Below are positions 22,119 to 31,034 of a stretch of DNA of 64,000 bases, one piece after another. Source of the stretch: Haberlea rhodopensis (Eukaryota > Streptophyta > Magnoliopsida > Lamiales > Gesneriaceae). A program made the position numbers and the translations under genes. A model generated the notes under the pieces. It ran no database searches. It had not been told where the DNA came from and saw only the letters and a program-made list of their open reading frames with translations. Position 1 is the stretch's first letter, and every line of letters starts with the position of its first letter. The stretch spans positions 2,662,189 to 2,726,188 of the forward strand of contig CAJQUN010000059.1 of the NCBI GenBank assembly GCA_907163345.1. The letters are read 5' to 3'.

Positions 22119-25100
22119 CTAGGAATAATATTTTCTGAGGTGATATGCATTCCAAGGTCTCTTTAGGCGTCGGCCTCCGTCCTCCTCCAAGTAGTACGAC
22201 CCGGAACTCAGCTTCTGGACTACTTTGTATGGTCCCTCCCATCGGGGGTCAAGCTTTCTTACCTCCCCTGCTGGGTTGACCTTTTTGAGGACGAGGTCCC
22301 CTACCTGAAAATTTCGGGGTACCACCCTTTTGTTGTAGGCCCTGATTATCTTGCTGCGGTAAGCCTCCATCCTTATAGCCGCCCTTTCCTGTTTCTCATA
22401 GATCAGATCCAGGTCCAGAGCCCGGCTTTCCTCATTGTCGCCATCATATGCCTGGACCCTGGCAGAGGTCTTTCCAACCTCAGCTGGTAGCACGGCCTCC
22501 GTTCCATATACCATGCTGAAAGGCGTTTCTCCAGTTGGGACGCGAGCTGTCGTTCTGTAAGCCCACAAAACACTTGGTAACTCGTCCACCCAGTCTTTGC
22601 CAACCCCGTACAGTCTGGCCTTCAAAGCTTGCACAATTGATCGGTTGGTGACCTCTGTCTGCCCGTTGCTCTGTGGATAACCTACTGATGTAAAGGCTTG
22701 TTCGATCTTCATTTCCTTGCACCAAGCCATTAACCTCTGCCCCTGGAACTGCCTCCCATTGTCTGAGATTAATTTCCTGGGTACTCCAAAGCGGCAAACT
22801 ATATTCTTCCACAGAAAGTCCAGCACATTCTCCTCGGCGATCTTGGCTAAAGGCTCGGCCTCGACCCATTTCGAGAAATAATCTACAGCCACCAACAGAA
22901 ATTTCTTTTGCTTCGGGGCCACCGGGAAAGGTCCCACGATATCCAGGCCCCATTTATCGAAAGGACAGGCCGACGTTACCGCTTTCATGAGGTTTGCTGG
23001 CCTTGACTGGAACTTACTGTTCCTCTGACAACCCTCACAAGTGACTACAGTCCTGATCGCGTCATTCCTCAGGGTAGGCCAGAAATACCCAGCAAGGAGA
23101 GTCTTTCTGGCCAGAGCCAACCCCCCGAGATGGTCCCCGCAGCATCCCTCGTGAATTTCTCTGAGCACATATTCTGCCTCTTCCGAGTTGAGACATCGGA
23201 GGAGGGGTCCGGCAAATGACCTCTTATATAACACATCCTCTATCAGAACAAAACGGAATGCGTGCCTCTTTAACCGTCGGGCTTGGTTCTTATCAGCGGG
23301 TACTTCCAGCTTTTTCAAGTAGTTCAAAATCGGGGCCATCCAGCCCAACACCTCGGGGGCCTCGGTGACGGGCCGAGCTGCCGGAATCAACTCTGTCTGA
23401 AATATGTACTCCCTCTGTGACAAAGGAACCAGGGATGTTGACCACTTGGAGAGCTCATCGGCCTCCTGATTATCTTCCCTAGGGATCTGCACTATGCTCC
23501 ACTCCACGAAACTTTCTGACATCTCCTGTATAGCCTTCAAGTATTCTATCATCTTCTCGCTCTTGGCTTCGTAATTCCCTCTCACCTGCTGAGTGGCCAG
23601 CTGGGAGTCCGAGTGAAGGATCACTCGACTGGCACCGACCTCTTTCGCCAACCTCAGCCCGATCAGTATAGCCTCGTACTCTGCTTCATTATTAGAAGCC
23701 CGGAAATCTAATCTGATAATGACCTTCATCTTCTCACCCGCGGGGGATATCAGAACAATCCCCACTCCACTGCCTTCACTGTTAGCTGCTCCATCCACGT
23801 ATATCTTCCAGGGCTCCTCAGCTTCAACCTCTATCATTTCTGCGATGAAATCTGATAAGGCCTGGGCTTTGATGGATGACCGAGGTTGGTAGGTTACGTC
23901 GTACTCGCCGAGCTCGATTGTCCATTTCACCAATCTCCCCGATACATCAGGCTGGGTCATTATCCTCCCTATGGGGCTGTTGGTTAGCACTGAGATGGGG
24001 TGTGACAAAAAGTAGGGTCTCAGCCTCCTTGCGGTTAGGACCAAAGCTAATGCCAATTTTTCGACCTCTGGGTATCTGAGTTCCGCCCCTTTCAGTGCAT
24101 GGCTGACATAATACACCGGCCTCTGGTCCGTACCGTCTTGTTTTATTAGTACCGAGCTAACAGCGCTTTCTGTGGCGGACAAGTAGATCCATAATCGCTC
24201 GCCGGGCTCTGGCTTTACCAGGACTGGCAGCTCGGCCAAGTGCTTCTTCAGGTCAGAGAAAGCTTCCTCGCACTCGTCGTCCCAAGCGAACTTTTTCGCC
24301 TTTCTTAGCACTCGGAAGAAAGGGTAACTCCTATGAGCTGACCTGGAAATGAAACGAGCTAAGGACGCAATCCGCCCTGTTAGTTTCTGCACCTCTTTTA
24401 TGCTGCGAGGTGAGGTCATGTCCTGAATTGCTCTAACTTTTTCCGGGTTGACCTCGATCCCCCTCTCTGTTACCATGAAACCCAAGAATTTACCGCTCTT
24501 CACACCAAATACGCACTTAGCCGGATTCAATTTCAGACCAAACCTGCTTAGTGTGGCAAAAGTTTCCTCCAAGTCGGGCAATAGGTCTGCCTGGCCTTTA
24601 GATTTTACCAAGATGTCATCCACATAAACCTCAATGTTCCTTCCCGCCTGGTTTTCAAACACTTTGTCCATTAACCTCTGGTATGTGGCCCCGGCGTTCT
24701 TGAGGCCAAAGGGCATGACCACATAGCAGAACGTTCCATCCGACGTGATAAAACTGACCTTATCTTGGTCCTCTTCCGCCAAGGGTATTTGGTGATATCC
24801 CTGGTACGCGTCCATGAAACTTAACAGCTCGTACCCCGAGGTGGAGTCCACCAGCTGATCGATCCGAGGTAGGGGATAACAGTCCTTGGGACAGGCCTTG
24901 TTCAAATTACGAAAGTCGATGCACATCCTCCATTTCCCCGCCGACTTTGGAACCAAAACCACGTTTGACAACCAGGTGGGGAATTGTACCTCCCTTATCT
25001 GTCCGGCCCTCAGCAAGGTCTGAACCTCGGCTCGGATAATTCTGTCTTTATCTGGTCCAAAATGCCTCTTCTTTTGCCGGGTTACTTTTACTTCTGGATT

Positions 25101-27350
25101 GACATTTAACCGGTGCTGGGCTACAGAGGGCAACACCCCTGTCAGCTCGGTCGGGGACCAGGCGAATATTCCGGCATGCTTGGACAGGCAATTCGACAAG
25201 TCGTGTTTCAGGACGCTGTCTAGGTCAGCCGCTACTCTTGTGGTTTTATCGGGCTGTCCTGGGACTAATATAATTTCCTCTTCTCCGTCCCTCATCGCCT
25301 GCACCTCCTGCACCATCTGCACCCCCCTATCCTCCCGTCCTTCATCACCGCCCCTTCGGGATCTTTTCACCTCTAACTTCACAGTTTCCGCGTAGCATTT
25401 CTTGGATGAGGGCTGGTCTCCCCTAACTTCCCCCACTCTTTTTCCTACAGGGAACTTGATCTTTTGGTGGAAGGTGGAGGCCACAGCCCTGAATTCGTTC
25501 ATAGCTGGCCTCCCCAGAATGATGTTGTATGAAGATGAGGCCGCCACAATCGTGAATGTGACCAGCCTGGTTTTCCGATCTTCTTTACCTCCCAGGGAAA
25601 GGGGCAGGGAAATCTGACCGAGGGGGTACACGGTGTGCCCAGCGAAGCCAAATAGTGGGGTGTTGATTGGCTCGAGTTGATACCCTCCTAAGTCCATCTG
25701 CCGAAAAGCTTCATCAAACAACACGTTCACGGAACTACCTGTGTCTACAAACACCCTCCCAACCTCATAATTGGCAACAGTGGCCCGTATGACCAGGGCA
25801 TCGTTATGGGGTGTGCAAATGTTCTCCAGATCTTTCGGCCCAAAACTGACAACCACCTCCTCCTCGGCACCACAAACCCCTCCTACACTCAGGGTCTCCC
25901 TCCTGCTGACAGCCTTTCTAGCCCTGTTGGAATCCCCATCCGTTGTCCCGCCCGAGATCATGTTTATGACTCCCCGCTTTGGGGAGTCAGCGCGGGTAGG
26001 GTTGACGTCATTTAAGCTCCTTGGGGGTCCTCGAGCACGTCCTCTACCACGGAACGGAGGACGGAAGTTGGTCCGTCCCCCTCTCCCTCTCGTCCATGAC
26101 GGTCCTCGACCCCTTCCCCGAGGAAGATTATCCCCTGGTGGGACGGGTCGGGACAACAACTGCTTGAACTGGGAACTGTTCTGTATTGCCTTCTCGAGCT
26201 CCTCATCCAAACGATGGCAATCTTGTGTGGTGTGCCCAGTCGCTTGGTGGAAGATGCAGTACTTCTCCGGGGCCTCCTTGCTCGGCTCCACACTAGCTGG
26301 TGCCGGCTTTTGCAACACCTGTTTGTCTTCGCATATGCGGACGGCCTCCTCCTTGGAGACCTTCAGCGGCGTATAATGGGAAAATCGACCGAGCTGTGCC
26401 CCTTCCACTGGCCTCTTCTCGCCCTGGTTGATCCGTTTTTCCCCAGTCCTCCGCACTTCCTTCCTCCTCAGTTGCTGGGCCTCCTCCACGTTGATGTACT
26501 TCTCCGCTCGGGTGAGCAGATCATCATAGGTAACAGGATTCTTTACCAAGGATCGGAAGAAGTCTCCTCCTCTCAGGCCTTGGGTGAAGGCGCTAATCAG
26601 AATTTCCGCCGGGCAGGCAGGTATTTCGAGTATCACAGTGTTGAAGTTTTTGATATACTCCCTCAACGACTCATCCTCGGCCTGCCTCATCTCGAACAAG
26701 CTCAGAGAGGTCTTCTTATACCGCTTGCTGCTGGCATACTGGTGCAAGAACGCGGAGCTAAATCCGGCGAAGGAAGTGATGGAACCCGGCTCCAACTGAT
26801 TGAACCACTTCTGGGCCGACCTCACCAAAGTGGTTAGGAACACTTTGCACTTGAGGCGATCCGAGTAACAATGTAGCATGGCAGCATTTTCGAACCTGCC
26901 CAGGTGTTCTTCCGGGTCCGTGCTCCCGTCGTATTCCCCAGCATTGGGGGGTCGGAAGTTATTTGGGAGTTCCTCGTTCACTATTTCACCCGAGAAAGGG
27001 GTTCCCCTCCTGACAGAGGTACCCCCCATCCCTCTCTTCATCCTCTGGACCTCGTCCTTCAGCTCTTCCACCTGGCCCTCCAGATCCGGAACAGCAGTCA
27101 CTTTAGGCCGGGAAGTTGCTCCTTGTTCGGGATCCTTCATCTGCTGGGAGCTTTCCCCGTGCACGCCCTCGGACGGACCTTCCTTTTTCCTCATGGTTTG
27201 CTCCACCGTAACTGCAATCAGTCTTGTGAGCTGCTCCAGTGTCAAAGCTCCCACTGTCATGTTTACCCCGGGCAGTGGCTGCTCCTCGCCATTGGTGGAG
27301 GCGTGGTGCTCTCGATTTTCCTCTGCTTCCGTTCTCCTTGTTCTTACCAT
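22119..27350 (-). CDS. Gag-pol polyprotein of the Tat element, 1743 aa
   Basis: One uninterrupted frame. Gag core lies at ~140-300 (WFNQLEPGSITSF), with a CX2HX4HX4C knuckle at 365-378. Aspartic protease has FVDTGSS (534-540) and ILGRPAMN. Reverse transcriptase spans ~790-960 with FMDAYQGYHQI and YVDD (909-912). A gypsy RNase H at ~1053-1170 has lost its usual first acidic site (WIYLSATES), while a second archaeal-type RNase H at ~1181-1302 keeps YVDGA, NEAEYEA, HSDSQLA and NQEADELSK. Integrase has the zinc site H1400, H1407, C1438, C1441 and the triad D1470, D1530, E1566 with the expected 35-residue gap between the last two. Every motif needed is present. The start is the first ATG, ~40 bp inside the primer site. 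Transcription should start in the right LTR. Confidence 0.96.
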   Translation of the reverse strand: MVRTRRTEAEENREHHASTNGEEQPLPGVNMTVGALTLEQLTRLIAVTVEQTMRKKEGPSEGVHGESSQQMKDPEQGATSRPKVTAVPDLEGQVEELKDEVQRMKRGMGGTSVRRGTPFSGEIVNEELPNNFRPPNAGEYDGSTDPEEHLGRFENAAMLHCYSDRLKCKVFLTTLVRSAQKWFNQLEPGSITSFAGFSSAFLHQYASSKRYKKTSLSLFEMRQAEDESLREYIKNFNTVILEIPACPAEILISAFTQGLRGGDFFRSLVKNPVTYDDLLTRAEKYINVEEAQQLRRKEVRRTGEKRINQGEKRPVEGAQLGRFSHYTPLKVSKEEAVRICEDKQVLQKPAPASVEPSKEAPEKYCIFHQATGHTTQDCHRLDEELEKAIQNSSQFKQLLSRPVPPGDNLPRGRGRGPSWTRGRGGRTNFRPPFRGRGRARGPPRSLNDVNPTRADSPKRGVINMISGGTTDGDSNRARKAVSRRETLSVGGVCGAEEEVVVSFGPKDLENICTPHNDALVIRATVANYEVGRVFVDTGSSVNVLFDEAFRQMDLGGYQLEPINTPLFGFAGHTVYPLGQISLPLSLGGKEDRKTRLVTFTIVAASSSYNIILGRPAMNEFRAVASTFHQKIKFPVGKRVGEVRGDQPSSKKCYAETVKLEVKRSRRGGDEGREDRGVQMVQEVQAMRDGEEEIILVPGQPDKTTRVAADLDSVLKHDLSNCLSKHAGIFAWSPTELTGVLPSVAQHRLNVNPEVKVTRQKKRHFGPDKDRIIRAEVQTLLRAGQIREVQFPTWLSNVVLVPKSAGKWRMCIDFRNLNKACPKDCYPLPRIDQLVDSTSGYELLSFMDAYQGYHQIPLAEEDQDKVSFITSDGTFCYVVMPFGLKNAGATYQRLMDKVFENQAGRNIEVYVDDILVKSKGQADLLPDLEETFATLSRFGLKLNPAKCVFGVKSGKFLGFMVTERGIEVNPEKVRAIQDMTSPRSIKEVQKLTGRIASLARFISRSAHRSYPFFRVLRKAKKFAWDDECEEAFSDLKKHLAELPVLVKPEPGERLWIYLSATESAVSSVLIKQDGTDQRPVYYVSHALKGAELRYPEVEKLALALVLTARRLRPYFLSHPISVLTNSPIGRIMTQPDVSGRLVKWTIELGEYDVTYQPRSSIKAQALSDFIAEMIEVEAEEPWKIYVDGAANSEGSGVGIVLISPAGEKMKVIIRLDFRASNNEAEYEAILIGLRLAKEVGASRVILHSDSQLATQQVRGNYEAKSEKMIEYLKAIQEMSESFVEWSIVQIPREDNQEADELSKWSTSLVPLSQREYIFQTELIPAARPVTEAPEVLGWMAPILNYLKKLEVPADKNQARRLKRHAFRFVLIEDVLYKRSFAGPLLRCLNSEEAEYVLREIHEGCCGDHLGGLALARKTLLAGYFWPTLRNDAIRTVVTCEGCQRNSKFQSRPANLMKAVTSACPFDKWGLDIVGPFPVAPKQKKFLLVAVDYFSKWVEAEPLAKIAEENVLDFLWKNIVCRFGVPRKLISDNGRQFQGQRLMAWCKEMKIEQAFTSVGYPQSNGQTEVTNRSIVQALKARLYGVGKDWVDELPSVLWAYRTTARVPTGETPFSMVYGTEAVLPAEVGKTSARVQAYDGDNEESRALDLDLIYEKQERAAIRMEAYRSKIIRAYNKRVVPRNFQVGDLVLKKVNPAGEVRKLDPRWEGPYKVVQKLSSGSYYLEEDGGRRLKRPWNAYHLRKYYS

Positions 27351-27377
27351 CGCATCAACGTCTCTTGCTCAAATTTT

Positions 27378-27394
27378 CCCACAGACGGCGCCAA
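27378..27394 (-). other. Primer-binding site of the Tat element
   Basis: CCCACAGACGGCGCCAA lies two bases from the right LTR; its complement TTGGCGCCGTCTGTGGG is the plant gypsy primer site. The adjoining TGCTCAAATTTTCCC is nearly the same as in the outer element. Confidence 0.88.
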
Positions 27395-27396
27395 TT

Positions 27397-28235
27397 TGTT
27401 ACCTCCTTTTTTGGTTCGCTTTGATAACAAATGAATTTATAGGGGAAGATAGATGAGCTATTTCGTGAAATCACTGGTTAGGTCGGAGCCTGGTAAAGTC
27501 TTAATTGGTTAAGAATCTCCGGCGATCAAACTGGTGAATCCAGAGAGAGTTCTTGCTAACAATTCTCCTCTTTATAGGGGGAGGGTAGTCAGTGGTCCCG
27601 ACGCCTTGCCTGGGGCTTTGGAGACAATGTCTGAAACTGAGGGGGGGACCATAGATGGGGGACCATCTGCGCCTGCTACCTACTTCGTACGACCCTCTTG
27701 CTCTGATGATTCTCTGTATCTGGTAATATGCTTTTCTTACTCACAGTGCCTGACCACCCCCTGATTGGTTGGCAGGTCTAGCTTTTGCTTTAATAGGTGT
27801 CCGACTCCTGCCACCCTAGCCTCGGTATGCAGGACCACCCTAAACGGCCCCAGCTCGCCTATTCTGTCCCATGACTTCCCGTCCTGTCCTATTGAGGAAA
27901 GGGCTCCCCAGCCCGGATACCTTGCTAAATAGAGTCCGTCCTGATCTTTCGACGAGACAGTGCCTCTGCTCGGGTGGCATGTCACATGGAGGACCTACCC
28001 GACCTTTTGATGTATTTCCTCGCCGCCCCGGCTCCGGAATGATAGTGGCAGCTGGACAGAGGGGATCTCGCCCGTAATAAACTCGGGTCGGTTGGAGAGC
28101 CATATAGTGGCTACGAGGACAGCCCGGTATAGTCCGTGACGACGTCCCTTGTTGACTAAATGGGCCCCGCACTGACCGGGCCCAAATAAAGTTCGGACCT
28201 CAAGACCTACTGGGCCTCCAGAATTAGGGATATCA
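27397..28235 (-). repeat. 5' LTR of the Tat element
   Basis: This 839-bp repeat appears identical to 17708-18547 apart from one G in a homopolymer. The minus-strand TATA motif CTATAAAG is at 27570-27577. Confidence 0.93.
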
Positions 28236-28240
28236 AATAT

Positions 28241-28721
28241 CATCAAATCAGACGTCAAAACAGTCCACCTCATCAACAGCTTCCCAATGTAGGACTCATA
28301 TCCACGAGAAGTAAACAGAGAAACCGACACAGGATCGAAAAATTTCAAGATAATTCCATGGAAATAACTCTGATACGCAGTGAGAGGAGGATAATCAAGG
28401 CCCCAATAGCTGAGATCATTCGACGTGCTGTTGCGATACCATTCCTTAACAGGGAGATTGAGTGTAATCTCCATCCAATGGCGCTGGGCCTCATAGTCCC
28501 CGAACATAGGCGGAGTGGCTGCGCCGGAATATGGGTGGAGCCCCACCGCCAGGCGGATCAAACCCGCGAATAGGCTGATGCAGAGGAACCATGATTTGGT
28601 TTCCCTTGTGGTGATGAATGACCAGATGTGGGACTCTGGATCTAATACGGGTCCAAGTTGGGGTCCTTTTTTTTTTTTGGTTGGGCGGGTTTTTTGAGGC
28701 TTTCTTATTCCTCTTCTCCAT
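28241..28721 (-). pseudogene. ALG6: ALG6-like glucosyltransferase fragment, N-terminal half
   Basis: From an ATG at 28719-28721 the minus strand gives an ALG6 N-terminus. A Lys/Asn-rich start is followed, one frame over, by LDPESHIWSFITTRE, then FAGLIRLAVGLHPYSGA, PPMFGDYEAQRHWMEITLN, EWYRNSTSNDLSYWGLDYPP and TSRGYESYIGKLLMRWTVLTS. GDYEAQRHWMEIT and YWGLDYPPLTAY are hallmark segments of the ALG6/ALG8 family. The frame change falls in an A run (T run 28667-28678), a single-base indel. The stretch is continuous coding sequence without introns. Removing the inner element joins SDLM to IFFHAV of 17702 in the correct frame. The transduced piece probably includes some 5' untranslated leader up to ~28760. 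Confidence 0.9.
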
Positions 28722-28847
28722 TGTTGCTCTAGGAAGGCTTTGGAAAGAATTCTTTATTGTACCAAAAGTTGTCTGATGATCTTCTTGTCCATGAGTGAAC
28801 GAATTTTTTTTCTTCCTTTCTTCAAATCTACGTCATATGCTCAAATT

Positions 28848-28864
28848 CCCACAGACGGCGCCAA
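28848..28864 (-). other. Primer-binding site of the outer element
   Basis: CCCACAGACGGCGCCAA lies next to the right LTR, base for base the same as in the inner Tat element, and it too is preceded by TGCTCAAATT. It fixes the minus direction of the outer element. Confidence 0.88.
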
Positions 28865-28865
28865 T

Positions 28866-29425
28866 TGATATCACCAAAAAGTGTGATCTTCAATAAATAT
28901 CGAGCGACGATGCAACAAACGATTTTTCACCCATAAACCGAATGGAACCGCTCCCCAAAATATATCTGTGTATCAAAGAGAAAGGGTAAGATGACTCCGC
29001 CCGTAGGCGAAGCCACTCCGACGCTCAAGTCAGTATATGCTTCAATAGAAAAAGTATTGAAATTGCAGAGTTTGCATAATATGAAAGACGTGTTATGAAA
29101 TATGTATTTGAATGAGGGTTAGGTGCCCTCTATTTATAGATGTAGAGATAGAGTATCAATCAATATAGAATAAGAGTTCTAGTCAATCTATAATTATAGA
29201 GTTCTAGTCAATCTGGGAGAAGAGTTCTAATCAACATGAAATTGTATTGTATATGGCAACTTGATCCATGTCTATCCCGAGAATATTCAGATATATCTTC
29301 CAAAACTCAACAACTCCTTTTTGTTTATTAAATTGGCCCATTTGGCATTTGAGCTATATATTTCTTAATCAGATTGGGTCGGTTAAAACTCATTAGGTAG
29401 ATCGATCCCCCATCGAGGGGTATCA
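28866..29425 (-). repeat. 5' LTR of the outer element
   Basis: This 560-bp repeat pairs with 14714-15274, ~95% identical by eye. The TATA motif CTATAAATAGAGG is on the minus strand near 29128-29139. Confidence 0.9.
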
Positions 29426-29430
29426 AACAA

Positions 29431-29864
29431 ATTATTGAATTCTTGTTCCCTTTGTGTCTTTGCACAGGGGTTCCGCTTCAAAATCTCTGCTACATAAAAC
29501 ATGTAGACAATTTTACAAATAAGAAATATTCACAAGCAATCAACTACCCACTACATATTTCCCAAATTGAAGGACCTAAGAAAACCTTAATTGAACAATG
29601 AAACATAAGAAATCTACGATAAAACATCCAAATACAGTCTAAGTAAACTAGATCCAGCTTTACAAACCTGATGTTTGATTCTCCATATCAAGAAGAGGGG
29701 GGAGGAAGAGAATTTTGCAGTGTATGATTTATCTAAAAATGTTCATGATTCATGCAGAGTCCGAGGAAATTTTGTTCATCTTCTTCACTGTTCGTTTCCC
29801 TTCTCCTTCTGCGTCTCCATACATTGCGATTCAAAATAAGATGAGCGTAGAGTAAAACATGGGT
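29431..29864. other. Intergenic DNA
   Basis: No gene that I can support. The first ~30 bases (CAAATTATTGAATTC...TGTTCCC) resemble 14625-14650, so this may be a short old duplication around the insertion site. Confidence 0.4.
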
Positions 29865-29872
29865 ATTTTAGG

Positions 29873-30449
29873 TACGGATGGCAATAGGATCGATCCAAAT
29901 CCGATCCGCATTGAACCCGCCCCGCTGGGGTGGGTCTGGACCCGCTTCAACCGGGTTTGGAAGCGGGGCGGGACAGGTCCTGGGATTGGTTGGACCCGCC
30001 CCGAACCGGCCCCGCTATACATTTTTATTTTTTTAAAAAAAATTGATATTGATTATACATTTTACTTCCTTGATTGAACAATAAAGTGTCATTATTTAAT
30101 TTTATATCAAAATTCATGTATTAATGTTAAAGAAGTTGGGCATTTGAAGGAAATAAGAGCAAATTAATAAATATTTAGTAGCTTAAAGATAGTTTTACAA
30201 TGCTTATTATACATATTTACTAGAGAAAAATATAAAATTTAATCACAAAACTCAACTTTTGCGTTTCAAAATTGATTTCTAACTAATTTTTTTTTAAAAA
30301 ATACAAAATAAAAAAATCTGGAACCGGGGCGAGGCGGGTAAACCCGTCGGGTTCGATGGTCTAAGCGGGGCGGGTCTGGATTTTATGTGTAGCGGGGCGG
30401 GTCTTGGGATTGGCCAAACTCGTCAATACCCGCCCCGTTGCTATTCCTA
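29873..30449. mobile_element. GC-rich hAT-type MITE, 577 bp
   Basis: Ends are TACGGATGGCAA on the left and, in reverse complement, TAGGAATAGCAA on the right. They are flanked by a perfect 8-bp duplication ATTTTAGG (29865-29872, 30450-30457), the length typical of hAT elements. The ends hold GGGGCGGGT-type blocks in inverted orientation (29920-30015 and 30325-30440) around an AT-rich middle. No transposase is present. Confidence 0.8.
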
Positions 30450-30457
30450 ATTTTAGG

Positions 30458-31034
30458 ACTAACAAATTGATTAATTAGATTAGAGTTCCATAAAATTTGA
30501 AAGAAATTTTTTAAAAGATATATTTAGTTGAAAAGAATATTTTTTTGTAAATTTAATTAAAATATATTTTTGAAAGTGGTACCCATATTCTATGTAATTT
30601 CATCTTAAAAATGTCATATAATTTATATAAATAATTATATTGGATATCGAATTGTGGGTCCGTTTGCAGGCCCATTGTTTTTCTCTCTTGAAATTATTTG
30701 CAGGCCCATTTTTGTTTTGCGCATTTGGCTAGTGAAGTGGACTACTACATTACTGTGGGTCCATACATTTGATTACAACGACCAATTGTAAACCCCAAAT
30801 TCAAGGCGAATTTAAATCTGAGACAGGAAATTAGGTTTATTCAGTGCAGGTACTTTGTAAATATATATATATATATATATATTTTATAAAAAAAATGATT
30901 TGATTTTAATTTAATTTAAATAGAAACCCGGGACTACTTGGGCATTGCGGACCCCTTGTTTCCTTCAACTCTACTCTTTTCTGGCACTTTCAGGTGAAAA
31001 AGCTTGTACGCCGCGCATCACCACTTGTACAACC
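30458..31034. promoter_or_regulatory. Upstream region of the DUF3537 gene
   Basis: AT-rich, with a (TA)n run at ~30860-30882. A leader rich in CT and GC starts near 30930. Individual promoter elements cannot be assigned with confidence. Confidence 0.4.

Larger units (their letters stand above)
17708..28235 (-). mobile_element. Intact Ty3/gypsy retrotransposon, Tat lineage (Retand/Ogre relative)
   Basis: LTRs of 840 and 839 bp (17708-18547, 27397-28235) are flanked by the target-site duplication AATAT at 17703-17707 and 28236-28240. They appear to differ only in the length of one G run. On the minus strand come the primer site, a 1743-codon gag-pol, a 58/59-bp tandem array, an antisense three-exon gene and the polypurine tract. 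A second, archaeal-type RNase H after the degenerate gypsy RNase H, a long 3' region with tandem repeats, and an antisense gene of the plant transposon family PF04195 type are Tat-lineage marks. It is inserted in the ALG6 fragment of the outer element. Open coding sequence and near-identical LTRs indicate very recent movement. Confidence 0.95.
14714..29425 (-). mobile_element. Outer LTR retrotransposon carrying an ALG6 gene fragment, with nested Tat element
   Basis: LTRs of 561 and 560 bp (14714-15274, 28866-29425) are bounded by the target-site duplication AACAA at 14709-14713 and 29426-29430. The primer-binding site lies beside the right LTR and a polypurine tract beside the left, so the sense strand is minus. 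Without the inner element it is ~4.2 kb. It contains no gag, protease, reverse transcriptase or integrase. Its interior consists of a 5' leader, the first ~260 codons of an ALG6-like glucosyltransferase in sense direction, and three tandem arrays. About 26 differences between its LTRs, counted by eye (~4.6%), make it clearly older than the inner element. Confidence 0.92.

Noticed and set aside
25099..27456. Several long plus-strand open frames opposite to gag-pol
   Set aside because: They are antisense shadows of the GC-rich gag-pol frame, overlap one another, and show no family motif or splice logic, unlike the true antisense gene at 18902-20927.
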